A DNA stretch of 64,000 nt from Sphingobacterium pedocola. Its GTDB lineage: Bacteria > Bacteroidota > Bacteroidia > Sphingobacteriales > Sphingobacteriaceae. Location of the stretch: the NCBI RefSeq assembly GCF_015209965.1, contig NZ_MU158691.1:380041-444040 (forward strand). The letters are read 5' to 3'. Below, in pieces: positions 26,695-35,856 of the stretch. Position numbers and translations under genes: made by a program. Numbering within the stretch: the first letter of the stretch is position 1; the number at the start of each line of letters is the position of its first letter. The notes under the pieces were generated by a model. The model saw only the letters and a program-made list of their open reading frames with translations. It had not been told where the DNA came from and searched no databases.

Positions 26695-28962
26695 ATGGCT
26701 TTTGATATAGACATGATCAAAAAGGTTTATTCTCAATACGATGAGCGCATCAATACAGCTCGTGAGATTGTAGGTAAACCATTGACACTTTCGGAGAAAA
26801 TTTTGTATGCCCACCTTTGGAATGGTAATGCTTCTGAAGCTTATGAGCGTGGTAAATCCTATGTGGATTTTGCTCCGGATCGCGTAGCGATGCAGGATGC
26901 GACGGCTCAAATGGCTTTACTGCAGTTTATGCAAGCGGGACGTCCGCAAGCGGCTGTTCCGTCAACTGTTCACTGTGATCACTTGATTCAAGCTCGTGAT
27001 GGCGCAGAGCAGGATTTAACGCGGGCTAAACAAGAGAGTTCGGAAGTATTCAACTTTTTAAGTTCGGTATCAAATAAATATGGTATTGGTTTCTGGAAAC
27101 CGGGAGCCGGTATTATCCATCAAGTTGTGTTGGAAAACTATGCGTTTCCGGGTGGCTTGATGATCGGTACAGACTCACATACAGTGAATGCTGGGGGTTT
27201 AGGTATGCTCGCTATCGGAGTGGGTGGTGCAGATGCATGCGATGTGATGGCGGGATTGCCTTGGGAACTTAAATTTCCAAAATTAATAGGCGTAAAACTT
27301 ACCGGTAAATTGAGCGGTTGGGCTGCTCCTAAAGATGTGATTTTAAGGGTGGCTGGTTTACTTACCGTAAAAGGTGGCACCGGATGCATCGTTGAGTACT
27401 TTGGAGAGGGTGCGGAATCGTTATCTTGTACGGGTAAAGGTACGATATGTAACATGGGCGCTGAGATCGGAGCTACAACGTCAACATTCGGTTACGATGA
27501 ATCTATGGAGCGCTACCTGCGTTCTACAGATCGCGCCGATGTAGCTGATGCAGCCAATGCGATCAAGCAACACCTAACTGCTGACGCAGCGGTGTATGCC
27601 GATCCAGAAACATATTTTGATCAAGTAATCGAAATTAATTTATCAGAATTAGAACCTTCTTTGAACGGTCCATTCACACCGGATTTATATACACCAATTT
27701 CACGTATGCGTGAGGAGGCTTCTAAAAATGGATGGCCTACAAAAGTGGAATGGGGGCTTATTGGTTCGTGTACTAATTCTTCTTACGAAGATTTGTCTCG
27801 CGCGGCTTCAATTGCTAAACAAGCCATTGAAAAAGGGTTGGTAACACAAGCTGAATTCGGTATTAACCCGGGTTCTGAACAAGTGCGCTATACAGCAGAT
27901 CGTGATGGTTTATTAAAAACGTTCGAAGATCTAAATGCTACAATCTTTACAAATGCTTGTGGCCCATGTATCGGTATGTGGGATCGCGCAGGTGCGGATA
28001 AACAAGAGAAGAACACAATCGTTCACTCTTTCAACCGTAACTTTGCAAAACGTGCTGATGGCAACCCAAATACATATGCTTTCGTAACTTCGCCCGAAAT
28101 GGTTGCTGCTATTGCCATCTCAGGTGATCTAGGATTTAATCCTGTAACGGATACATTGACGAATAAAAATGGCGAACAGGTTAAATTGGATCCACCTACT
28201 GGTGATGAATTGCCAGCAAAAGGATTCGCTGTGGAAGATGCAGGATACCAAGCTCCGGCTGCTGATGGTGTATCGGTAACTGTTGATGTATCTCCTACCT
28301 CTGATCGCCTTCAATTGTTAGAGCCATTTGCTGCTTGGGAAGGCACGGATTTAAAAGGTTTGAAATTATTGATCAAAGCGAAAGGTAAATGTACTACAGA
28401 CCATATCTCTATGGCCGGTCCTTGGTTGAAATATCGTGGACATTTGGATAATATATCCAACAACATGTTGATCGGTGCAGTAAACTATTACAACGATAAA
28501 ACAGATTTTGTTAAAAACCAACTAACAGGTGAGTACGGTCCTGTACCTGCTACTCAGCGCGCTTATAAAGCGGCTGATATCGGTTCAATCGTAGTAGGTG
28601 ACGAAAATTATGGTGAGGGGTCTTCACGTGAGCACGCTGCAATGGAACCACGTCATCTAGGTGTTCGTGCGGTGTTGGTAAAATCTTTTGCACGTATCCA
28701 CGAAACAAACTTGAAAAAACAAGGTATGTTGGGATTGACTTTCGTGAACAAAGATGATTATGATAAAATTCAGGAAAATGACACGGTCGATATCGTTGGT
28801 TTGACAGAATTTACACCAAACAAACCTTTAACGATTGTATTGCATCATGCTGATGGTTCGTCAGAAGAAATTTTAGTAAATCATACATATAATGCGCAGC
28901 AAATTGAATGGTTTAAAGCTGGCGGTGCATTAAACATCATTCGTAGAAACCAAGCTAATTAA
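26695..28962 (+). CDS. acn: Aconitate hydratase, mitochondrial type
   Basis: 755 residues. TCA-cycle enzyme isomerising citrate and isocitrate through a 4Fe-4S cluster. The cluster cysteines lie in GSCTNSSYED and NACGPCIGMWDR. Substrate-binding IGTDSHTVNAGGLG and the C-terminal swivel domain (GEGSSREHAAMEPRHLG) are intact. Its length and sequence fit the mitochondrial-type clade found in Bacteroidota rather than the longer AcnA/IRP or AcnB forms. Codons favour AT-ending synonyms more than neighbours, as in a highly expressed gene. Monocistronic: own promoter and terminator. Confidence 0.98.
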   Translation: MAFDIDMIKKVYSQYDERINTAREIVGKPLTLSEKILYAHLWNGNASEAYERGKSYVDFAPDRVAMQDATAQMALLQFMQAGRPQAAVPSTVHCDHLIQARDGAEQDLTRAKQESSEVFNFLSSVSNKYGIGFWKPGAGIIHQVVLENYAFPGGLMIGTDSHTVNAGGLGMLAIGVGGADACDVMAGLPWELKFPKLIGVKLTGKLSGWAAPKDVILRVAGLLTVKGGTGCIVEYFGEGAESLSCTGKGTICNMGAEIGATTSTFGYDESMERYLRSTDRADVADAANAIKQHLTADAAVYADPETYFDQVIEINLSELEPSLNGPFTPDLYTPISRMREEASKNGWPTKVEWGLIGSCTNSSYEDLSRAASIAKQAIEKGLVTQAEFGINPGSEQVRYTADRDGLLKTFEDLNATIFTNACGPCIGMWDRAGADKQEKNTIVHSFNRNFAKRADGNPNTYAFVTSPEMVAAIAISGDLGFNPVTDTLTNKNGEQVKLDPPTGDELPAKGFAVEDAGYQAPAADGVSVTVDVSPTSDRLQLLEPFAAWEGTDLKGLKLLIKAKGKCTTDHISMAGPWLKYRGHLDNISNNMLIGAVNYYNDKTDFVKNQLTGEYGPVPATQRAYKAADIGSIVVGDENYGEGSSREHAAMEPRHLGVRAVLVKSFARIHETNLKKQGMLGLTFVNKDDYDKIQENDTVDIVGLTEFTPNKPLTIVLHHADGSSEEILVNHTYNAQQIEWFKAGGALNIIRRNQAN

Positions 28963-28987
28963 ACGTTAGGTTTATAAAATTAAAATG

Positions 28988-29018
28988 AATCCCCATTCTG
29001 AAAAGATGGGGATTTTTT
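28988..29018 (+). terminator. Terminator of the aconitase gene
   Basis: AATCCCCAT, loop of 9, ATGGGGATT followed by T: 9-bp stem with a T tract, 25 bases after the stop. Confidence 0.92.
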
Positions 29019-29074
29019 GTGCTTATTTTTTGATAATGAAATCGCTACTGACAAGAGGCTGTCAATACAGGCTG

Positions 29075-29082
29075 TACCTTTG
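29075..29082 (+). promoter_or_regulatory. -7 box before the second DinB-like gene
   Basis: TACCTTTG, about 37 bases before the ATG at 29120. No clear -33 element. Confidence 0.55.
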
Positions 29083-29119
29083 ATCTATCAATAACGATAC
29101 AATTAAATTATAAAAGAAT

Positions 29120-29587
29120 ATGAACAAAGCAATCATTTCAAAAGAAGAGTTGTTAAATCATTGGCAAGGCCATCGTACGCTAACTCGCAAGACTATTGAG
29201 AAGTTTCCGGAACAGGAATTATTTTCTTTTTCCATAGGAGGAATGCGTACATTTTCCGAATTGGTAAAAGAGCTATTATCTATAGCGGGGCCGGGACTTG
29301 AGGGGATCGTAAATAATTCGACCGACGGTTACAACCATAATCTTCCCTTAAATGCAAAGGAAGAATTGTTGGCGAAATGGGATTTGGAGACTCCTCGGAT
29401 TAACGAATTGTACAGTCAGATATCGGAAGAGCGTTTTCACGAAAATTTTAATTTATTTGGTGAATATGCATTTCCCGTTATTCAAAATATCCAATATTTT
29501 ATTGATAATGAGATTCATCACCGGGCACAGGGATTTGTCTATCTGAGAGCTTTAAATATCGAACCTCCCTTTTTCTGGGATAGGTAA
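29120..29587 (+). CDS. DinB-like protein (DinB_2 type)
   Basis: 155 residues with the four-helix DinB layout: LLNHWQGHRTLTRKTIEKFPEQ at the start, a central SFSIGGMRTFSELVKELL, and the C-terminal IDNEIHHRAQGFVYLRAL, whose His pair corresponds to the metal site. The first His ligand expected near residue 50 is not evident (SELVKELL instead of xxHI), so the metal site may be incomplete. It is distinct from the DinB at 4739. Function unknown. It converges with a GNAT gene across a shared terminator. Confidence 0.8.
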   Translation: MNKAIISKEELLNHWQGHRTLTRKTIEKFPEQELFSFSIGGMRTFSELVKELLSIAGPGLEGIVNNSTDGYNHNLPLNAKEELLAKWDLETPRINELYSQISEERFHENFNLFGEYAFPVIQNIQYFIDNEIHHRAQGFVYLRALNIEPPFFWDR

Positions 29588-29595
29588 TAATCAAA

Positions 29596-29627
29596 AAAAC
29601 ACCGCTAAATTACTTAGCGGTGTTTTT
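29596..29627. terminator. Bidirectional terminator between DinB-like and GNAT genes
   Basis: AAAACACCGCTAA, loop ATTAC, TTAGCGGTGTTTTT. The TAA stop codon of the minus-strand acetyltransferase gene (29616-29614) lies inside the stem. Confidence 0.92.
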
Positions 29628-30171
29628 GGTTATTCATTTTATCCCAATCTTCTTTTAATACAGCGTATACCACCAGGTCAAGCAGCTTGTTGTTTACTTT
29701 TTCGACCTGTCGTAATACCCCTTCTTTGAAAAAGCCCAGCTTTTGTGGGACAGCTTGACTTTTAAAATTTTCTCTTGCAGCTAATATTTCTATTCGATTT
29801 AAATGGAGCGTGTTAAATGCATAGTCGATCAAATGTCTACAGGCTCGAATGATTATTCCTCGGCCCTGTGCTGACTCTGTAAGCCAATAACCTATAGAGG
29901 CATGTTGATTGTGTCTGTCGATATGATGGAGGCCTATTCTTCCTACAATTTGGTTGCTGAGGATGATTTCATAGCTAATTTCTGTTCCTTCTTCGATAAG
30001 CATATTGCATTTTGCTAGGTAGTTTGACAGGTCGCCAATATCTTTCATGTTTTGTGCCCAAGGCAAAAAGCTGGATAAATGTACTCTACTACAATGTACT
30101 GCTTCAAACAAAGCTTTGGCATGTGATACACTGCTTGGTATTAAATGAATGTTTTCATCAATAATGATCAT
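29614..30171 (-). CDS. GNAT-family N-acetyltransferase (RimJ/RimL type)
   Basis: 185 residues. Acetyl-CoA site in IGYWLTESAQGRGIIIRACRHLI (Q/R-x-x-G-x-G/A-like, QGRGII) and the family-typical NRIEILAARENFKSQAVPQKLGF. Closest in pattern to RimL-like enzymes that acetylate ribosomal protein N-termini or small amines; the acceptor is unknown. Single gene, preceded by an AT-rich gap. Confidence 0.92.
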   Translation of the reverse strand: MIIIDENIHLIPSSVSHAKALFEAVHCSRVHLSSFLPWAQNMKDIGDLSNYLAKCNMLIEEGTEISYEIILSNQIVGRIGLHHIDRHNQHASIGYWLTESAQGRGIIIRACRHLIDYAFNTLHLNRIEILAARENFKSQAVPQKLGFFKEGVLRQVEKVNNKLLDLVVYAVLKEDWDKMNNQKHR

Positions 30172-30269
30172 ATGCTATGAATTAGTTGATGTATATGTTA
30201 ATTATGGATTTTACGATGATAGAAAGATCAACTATCCAACATATCAACGTTTCTGCCAGGTGTTTGTTG

Positions 30270-31235
30270 CTAGGTATTAATTTTTTTTAAACTCTTGCTG
30301 ATAAGTGTACGTACAGTTTCTTTTAATATATCTGGTTCTATAATGATGGCTTTATCTGCAAACATCATATACCATCTTGCAAACACGTCGATATTTCGGG
30401 TTTCAAATGTCATTTCTACGTGCGTGGTTCTGTCTTCTTGAGATATGAACCCGTAAAAGCTACGTTCCCATTGTAGATACCCGGAAATGTCTTTGTCTAC
30501 TGCAATTCGAACATGTGTTCGCTGAATATATTCGGTTCGGCCCGCTAAAAAATCTCCGATGGAGATATGTTCTTTGGAGTAATTCACGGAAGTTAGCGTT
30601 ATTGCATGTATGCGGTCGGCTCTAAATTGGCGATAGGCTTCTCGTTTTAAACAATAAGCAGCGATATACCAAAAACCGCTTTCATGAAACAGGCCTATAG
30701 GTTCAATAATGCGGGTTTGTGGTAGATCATCGGAGACGCCCCTGTAGCATAATTTGATTTGTTTCCGGTCTGCGATACTTTCGAAAAAGGTGGTAAATGC
30801 ATGAGGGACTTCATGATTGAAAATATCATAATTGCTCTTATTCATGACAATCTGATTCTCTATCGCGGCTACGATATCTTTGTCATTAATTTTTAATACC
30901 GCTTTTACCTTGTACATAGCCGCAATAAAATGGTCACTAATGGATTTATCCAAAAATTTTTGCGTCAGTTTTTCAGCAGCAACGAAACTCATTGCTTCTT
31001 CTTTGGTAAATATTACGGGAGGAAGTCTGTATCCTTCAACTAGGCTGTAACCCGTACCTGCTTCGCCAATAATGGGTACCCCCGCCTGCTCCAGACTTTT
31101 TATATCTCGGTATATCGTGCGGAGACTCACTTCAAACCGATCTGAAAGCTCTTTCGCTTTAACGATACGCTTGGATTGTAATTGTATGAGGATTTCTACT
31201 ATTCTGTCAAACCTTTTTTTTAAATCTTTAGACAC
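30270..31235 (-). CDS. WYL-domain transcriptional regulator (YafY family)
   Basis: 321 residues: HTH_11 DNA-binding domain at the N-terminus (about 7-60, KELSDRFEVSLRTIYRDIKSLEQAGVPI), WYL ligand-binding domain (about 140-230, with FWYIAAYCLKREAYRQFRADRI) and a C-terminal WCX-like extension. The start is GTG 31235: an in-frame TAG lies two codons upstream and the next ATG would delete the HTH. Such regulators respond to nucleotides or small ligands and often control nearby genes; the adjacent Rieske gene is divergent and 355 bases away. Confidence 0.92.
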   Translation of the reverse strand: MSKDLKKRFDRIVEILIQLQSKRIVKAKELSDRFEVSLRTIYRDIKSLEQAGVPIIGEAGTGYSLVEGYRLPPVIFTKEEAMSFVAAEKLTQKFLDKSISDHFIAAMYKVKAVLKINDKDIVAAIENQIVMNKSNYDIFNHEVPHAFTTFFESIADRKQIKLCYRGVSDDLPQTRIIEPIGLFHESGFWYIAAYCLKREAYRQFRADRIHAITLTSVNYSKEHISIGDFLAGRTEYIQRTHVRIAVDKDISGYLQWERSFYGFISQEDRTTHVEMTFETRNIDVFARWYMMFADKAIIIEPDILKETVRTLISKSLKKINT

Positions 31236-31590
31236 TTTCTAGTTGTTTTGTATGTTTTATTCTTAATAATCCTAATCCACTGGTTAAATGTGTGCCGGCA
31301 GGTGGGCCCGGAGCTCATCGTCTTTTAAATTTGTATCCCGCTATACTGAAAATAGCACTGTTTATGCATGTTAAAGCTGTTGTGATCAGTAATTTGTATC
31401 TGTCTTTGTACTGTTGTCTGTCTTTGTCGGTATGAATGAACTCATGATGTTCGGTTTGTGGATGCAACGTATATTATCTAAGTTTAAAGATAATATTTAA
31501 TTGTTACTGGCATGATAAATTTTTATCGAAATGGTTTCCAATGAAATATTTATCTCGCTGTAGAGGAACTGACAAACATACTATTTACAT
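31236..31590. other. Divergent intergenic region between WYL regulator and Rieske genes
   Basis: 355 bases. It contains a local near-repeat CTGTCTTTGTACTG / CTGTCTTTGTCGG (about 31399-31433) and a GC-rich patch (GCCGGCAGGTGGGCCCGG, about 31294). I see no small gene or RNA. It is a reasonable place for WYL-regulator operators. Confidence 0.4.
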
Positions 31591-31923
31591 ATGAAATGGA
31601 TTGAAATACCCCGTCACTATCTTTCGAAAACATCTGAAATCCGGCTTGTCGAGTTGCCCGAGAAGTCGTTTTGTTTGGTTTGGAATGAAGACCAGTGGGT
31701 TGCATTCTCAAAAAAATGCCCACATGCAGGAGCGAGTCTGGAAAATGGTTGGTGTGAAGGAAAAGAAGTGGTTTGCCCTTATCATAGACACCGATTTAAT
31801 TTGATAGACGGAAGGGGAGCAATAGGACAGGGTAATTATATTCAAATTTATCCACTCAAAGAAGTTGATGATATACTTTATGTCGGTCTGAAGGAAAATA
31901 TATGGTCTAGAATTTTTGGATGA
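31591..31923 (+). CDS. Rieske 2Fe-2S ferredoxin-like protein
   Basis: 110 residues with both Rieske cluster motifs: Cys43-x-His45 (KKCPHAG) and Cys62-x2-His65 (VVCPYHRH). There are no membrane segments and no fused oxygenase, so this is a small soluble electron carrier, as found with nitrite reductases or ring dioxygenases. No such partner is adjacent. The following gene is the ammonium transporter amt, after 249 bases that contain amt's own promoter. Confidence 0.93.
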   Translation: MKWIEIPRHYLSKTSEIRLVELPEKSFCLVWNEDQWVAFSKKCPHAGASLENGWCEGKEVVCPYHRHRFNLIDGRGAIGQGNYIQIYPLKEVDDILYVGLKENIWSRIFG

Positions 31924-32116
31924 AGGTTTATTTGATGTTGGTTGTATTTATTTTTCGTTCTTTTCAAAGTTTACGTGTAACTAAAGGGGTAATAATGATG
32001 TACTCTGGTTGAGAGGTGTGTTTTGAGGGTAACTTTTTAATATTGTGATTTGTGCTTCTAGTATTTTATTAAGTACTGATTATTTTTTTTAAAATAATCA
32101 AAAAAAAACTAGGTGT

Positions 32117-32150
32117 TTTGTTTTATTTTATCAATAAAAATGTATTTTTG
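32117..32150 (+). promoter_or_regulatory. Promoter of amt
   Basis: TTTG (32117-32120), 22 bases, TATTTTTG (32143-32150). Surrounding sequence is extremely AT-rich. Confidence 0.65.
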
Positions 32151-32172
32151 CTTCAAATAATTATAATATGTT

Positions 32173-33492
32173 ATGAGTTTATCAGGGAAAAAATCATTTT
32201 TACCAATTTTATTGATGTTTTTTATTGTTGTTTTGGCTTTTTTTAATCCTTCTTTGCCTAGCGACGGAACAGAATATGAATATAATGGTGCTGATGTGGC
32301 TTGGATGTTAGCTTCAACGGCTTTAGTTTTGATAATGACGCCAGGTTTAGCCTACTTCTATGGAGGTATGGTCAAGAAGAAAAACGTTATTTCAACCATG
32401 TTGCAAAGTTTTATATGCATGGCTGTAGTAGCCGTAATTTGGGTAGTATTTGGATTCTCATTGGTTTTTGGAAGTTCGGTGGGGGGGATTATTGGAGATC
32501 CGACAACCTATTTTATGTTTAACGGAGTTTTAGATGGGCAACCCTGGGGGGGAGCGCCTACCATTCCGTTTACGTTGTTTGCGATGTATCAGCTAAAGTT
32601 TGCAATTATCACGCCGGCTTTAATTACTGGGGCATTTGCGGAACGTATTAAGTTTACTTCGTATGTTTTATTTATCGGATTGTTTTTTGTGTTTATTTAC
32701 GCGCCGTTAGCACATGCTACATGGCATCCTGATGGTATCCTATTTAAAATGGGTGTATTGGATTTTGCAGGCGGTACGGTAGTGCATATGTCGGCAGGTC
32801 TTACCGCATTGGCCTCGGCGATATACCTCAAACAAGGTAAAGATTTTAAAGAACATACGCCTGCACGTATAACATATGTATTATTGGGTACCGGTATGCT
32901 ATGGTTCGGCTGGTTTGGTTTCAATGCAGGGTCTGCATTTGGAGCTTCACAGTTGGCTGCTACTGCATTGGCAACTACGTCTACCGCCTCGGGAGCAGCA
33001 GCCCTCACGTATATCTTTTTTGATGCGGCAAGAGGAGTTAAGCCGTCGGCGATGGGAGTGTGTATAGGAGTTGTAGTAGGTTTGGTCGCTATTACACCGG
33101 CAGCAGGGTTTGTTACGGTGCCGCACTCGTTGGTCATCGGGGCGGTAGCGGCAATTGTTAGCCGTTTGGTGATCGATTGGAGAACAAAATCGAAATTGGA
33201 TGATACACTGGACGTGTTTCCAAGCCACGGTGTAGGAGGTATGGTAGGTATGTTGCTTACAGGAGTTTTTGCGCATCAATCGATAAATTCAGCTGTTGAG
33301 TCAAACGGTCTGTTTTTTGGGGAAACGTCGTTATTTGTAGCGCACGTAATTGGTTTAATTGGAGCTACTGTTTTTACATTAGTAATGGCCTTTATCTTAT
33401 TGAAGCTTACGGATACGGTTACACCGTTACGTGTTACAGATGAAGAAGAAGAAATTGGTTTAGATTTGTCGCAACACGGAGAAAAACTTTAA
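32173..33492 (+). CDS. amt: Ammonium transporter
   Basis: 439 residues with eleven to twelve hydrophobic segments. Amt signatures are present: MLASTALVLIMTPGLAYFYGGMVKKKN, ADFAGG-like LDFAGGTVVHMSAG, and the pore histidines (ATWHPDG near residue 180; FPSHGVGGMVG near 355). The first hydrophobic segment may be a cleaved signal, as in E. coli AmtB. No glnK/PII gene is adjacent, which is unusual for amt; control must come from elsewhere. Own promoter and terminator. Confidence 0.97.
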   Translation: MSLSGKKSFLPILLMFFIVVLAFFNPSLPSDGTEYEYNGADVAWMLASTALVLIMTPGLAYFYGGMVKKKNVISTMLQSFICMAVVAVIWVVFGFSLVFGSSVGGIIGDPTTYFMFNGVLDGQPWGGAPTIPFTLFAMYQLKFAIITPALITGAFAERIKFTSYVLFIGLFFVFIYAPLAHATWHPDGILFKMGVLDFAGGTVVHMSAGLTALASAIYLKQGKDFKEHTPARITYVLLGTGMLWFGWFGFNAGSAFGASQLAATALATTSTASGAAALTYIFFDAARGVKPSAMGVCIGVVVGLVAITPAAGFVTVPHSLVIGAVAAIVSRLVIDWRTKSKLDDTLDVFPSHGVGGMVGMLLTGVFAHQSINSAVESNGLFFGETSLFVAHVIGLIGATVFTLVMAFILLKLTDTVTPLRVTDEEEEIGLDLSQHGEKL

Positions 33493-33522
33493 AATATTCC
33501 CTCAATTTTTACCTGAATTATT

Positions 33523-33558
33523 ACCACGGTTTCTCCTGAAACCGTGGTTTTGTTTTTT
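33523..33558 (+). terminator. Terminator of amt
   Basis: ACCACGGTTTC, loop TCCT, GAAACCGTGGTTTTGTTTTTT: 11-bp perfect stem. Confidence 0.93.
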
Positions 33559-33624
33559 ATGTACGGAATGTCATATCTCGTAAATAGATACTTTTTCCTG
33601 TGTGGATAATCTTTAAAATATTAT

Positions 33625-33632
33625 TACCTTTG
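33625..33632 (+). promoter_or_regulatory. -7 box of the PurF-type gene
   Basis: TACCTTTG, 18 bases before the ATG. A GTG in place of TTG sits about 20 bases upstream. Confidence 0.6.
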
Positions 33633-33649
33633 CAGCATCAATTCAAGCT

Positions 33650-35560
33650 ATGAGCGACGCTATAAAACACGAGTGTGGTATTGCACTTATTCGACTATTA
33701 AAGCCCCTGTCTTATTATCAAGAAAAATATGGTACGCCCTATTACGGAATTAATAAATTGTATCTTCTTATGGAGAAACAACATAATCGTGGTCAGGACG
33801 GAGCGGGAATCGCAACCATTAAGTTTGACGTAAAACCGGGCCATCGCTATATCAGTAGATATAGGGCAATGGGATCAACTGCGGTGGCGGATATCTTTGA
33901 ATACGTTCAGAAAAAATTTGCTGCTGTAAATAAAGCTTATCCAGAGGAATCAAAGGATACTCAATGGTTAAAAGATAATGTTAGTTTCACGGGGGAAGTT
34001 TTGCTGGGGCATTTACGCTATGGCACCCACGGTAAGAATAGCATCGAAAGCTGCCATCCTTTTTTACGTCAAAATAATTGGATGACGCGTAACCTAGTAG
34101 TGGCGGGCAATTTTAATATGACGAATGTTGATGAGCTTCTGCAACAACTATACGACCTGGGACAGCATCCGAAAGAACAAGCGGACACCATCACCGTATT
34201 GGAAAAAATCGGCCATTTTCTAGATGACGAGAATCAAGAGCTTTTTGATCAGTTTAAAGAAGAGGGATATTCTAATATAGAGATCAGTGCGCAGATCGGG
34301 AAGAATCTGGATGTCGCCAAAATACTAACCCGTTCTGCAAAGACATGGGACGGCGGGTATACAATTGCGGGAATATTTGGTCATGGGGATGCATTTGTAA
34401 TGCGCGATCCGGCGGGTATTCGTCCGGCTTTTTATTATCAAGATGATGAAATTTTAGTCGTGGCTTCGGAAAGACCAGTCATTCAGACTGCTCTTAATAT
34501 TCCTCTTCATGCGGTTAAAGAGATCAAGCCGGGGCACGCGCTAATCGCGAAAAAGGATGGCACCGTAACAGAGGAGATGTTTAGACAACCCGCAGAGCAA
34601 AAATCCTGTTCTTTTGAACGCATTTATTTTTCTCGCGGTTCAGATGCGGATATTTACAAGGAGCGGAAAGCATTGGGACATTTACTGTGTCCACAAGTCT
34701 TGGATGCTATTGATAAAAATATAAACAATACTGTTTTTTCTTTCATCCCAAATACAGCAGAAGTATCGTATTATGGAATGATGGAGGGAATAAACCAATA
34801 TGTCCGCGATTTTCAAAAAAATGCACTCTTAAAACGTGACGATAAAATTTCTGATCAAGAACTGGAAGAGATTTTAAATTTACATCCTCGTTTTGAAAAA
34901 CTAAATGTAAAAGATGCAAAGTTACGTACATTCATTACACAAGATGCAGACCGGCAAGATATGGTTCAGCATGTGTATGACACCACCTATGGAATCGTTA
35001 AGGATCATGAAGATACAATTGTAGCTATAGACGACTCGATCGTTAGGGGGACAACTTTAAAGCAATCGATCTTGACGATCTTAGATCGTCTTAATCCGAA
35101 AAAAATAGTTGTTGTTTCTTCTGCTCCGCAAATACGGTATCCAGATTGTTATGGTATTGATATGTCTCGTATGGGAGAGTTTGTAGCGTTTGAAGCGGCA
35201 ATATCTTTATTGAAACAAAAAGGGATGCCTCATATTATTGAGGAGGTGTACCAAAAATGTTTGGCGTCTATTACCAAACCGAAAGATGAAGTGGAAAATT
35301 ATGTTAAGGCGATTTATGAACCGTTTACGGATGAAGAAATTTCTAAAGAAATCGCTGCTATTGTAAGACCGCACGATCTGAAAGCAGAATTAGAAGTTAT
35401 TTTCCAGACTTTGGATAATCTACATATCGCTTGTCCTAACCATAAAGGTGATTGGTATTTTTCTGGTGATTACCCAACTCCTGGAGGTAATAAGGTGGTT
35501 AACAAAGCTTTTATGAACTGGATGGAAGGTAAAAACGTACGTGCGTATTTTAGCAGTTAA
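33650..35560 (+). CDS. purF: Amidophosphoribosyltransferase, long Bacteroidota form
   Basis: 636 residues, about 130 longer than E. coli PurF. It has a class II glutamine amidotransferase domain (Cys9 in KHECGIALI; RGQDGAGIATI; HLRYGTHG; AGNFNMTN) and a C-terminal phosphoribosyltransferase domain (PRPP loop VAIDDSIVRGTTLK, about residues 460-473). Extra segments include about 200-230 and a charged region around 390-430. The nucleophile Cys is preceded by eight residues that must be removed if the usual mechanism holds. First committed step of purine synthesis. The long form may be a paralogue of a standard PurF elsewhere in the genome. Confidence 0.9.
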   Translation: MSDAIKHECGIALIRLLKPLSYYQEKYGTPYYGINKLYLLMEKQHNRGQDGAGIATIKFDVKPGHRYISRYRAMGSTAVADIFEYVQKKFAAVNKAYPEESKDTQWLKDNVSFTGEVLLGHLRYGTHGKNSIESCHPFLRQNNWMTRNLVVAGNFNMTNVDELLQQLYDLGQHPKEQADTITVLEKIGHFLDDENQELFDQFKEEGYSNIEISAQIGKNLDVAKILTRSAKTWDGGYTIAGIFGHGDAFVMRDPAGIRPAFYYQDDEILVVASERPVIQTALNIPLHAVKEIKPGHALIAKKDGTVTEEMFRQPAEQKSCSFERIYFSRGSDADIYKERKALGHLLCPQVLDAIDKNINNTVFSFIPNTAEVSYYGMMEGINQYVRDFQKNALLKRDDKISDQELEEILNLHPRFEKLNVKDAKLRTFITQDADRQDMVQHVYDTTYGIVKDHEDTIVAIDDSIVRGTTLKQSILTILDRLNPKKIVVVSSAPQIRYPDCYGIDMSRMGEFVAFEAAISLLKQKGMPHIIEEVYQKCLASITKPKDEVENYVKAIYEPFTDEEISKEIAAIVRPHDLKAELEVIFQTLDNLHIACPNHKGDWYFSGDYPTPGGNKVVNKAFMNWMEGKNVRAYFSS

Positions 35561-35580
35561 CTAATATATTTCTATAAGAA

Positions 35581-35612
35581 AAGGCTAACCTTAGATAAGG
35601 TTAGCCTTTTTT
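35581..35612 (+). terminator. Terminator of the PurF-type gene
   Basis: AAGGCTAACCTTA / ATAAGGTTAGCCTT hairpin followed by six T, 20 bases after the stop. Confidence 0.92.
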
Positions 35613-35679
35613 ATATGTATGAATTATAATTGTTTCAAATTTAATTACTTAAACAAGTGTGTTTAAGTAAGTGGTCGTT

Positions 35680-35775
35680 TTAGTCCTCTAATACGACGTA
35701 ATCATCTCCATCGTAAAGCAATTCGGCCTTCTCTAAGAAGATTTCTAATGATGTTAATTCTAAATCTTTTATCAT
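35680..35775 (-). CDS. Small acidic protein, 31 residues
   Basis: An ATG-started frame too short for default calling: MIKDLELTSLEIFLEKAELL, then YDGDDYVVLED. It is strongly acidic with an amphipathic helix in the first 20 residues, and it is the only sensible content of the gap between the PurF terminator and the YchJ-like gene. I do not recognise a named family. A second small acidic ORF lies at 44869-45030. Supported by clean codon structure and by fitting an otherwise empty intergenic slot; not proven. Confidence 0.55.
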   Translation of the reverse strand: MIKDLELTSLEIFLEKAELLYDGDDYVVLED

Positions 35776-35856
35776 AACATGATGTTTTTTGTTTATTCAA
35801 ATGTACGTGTCTCCTATTAGGTATGCGTGAATATAAAATTAAGTTTATGTTAACAG

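Noticed and set aside
31290..31320. GC-rich GGTGGGCCCGG patch as a riboswitch
   Set aside because: No conserved junctions or expression platform could be drawn.
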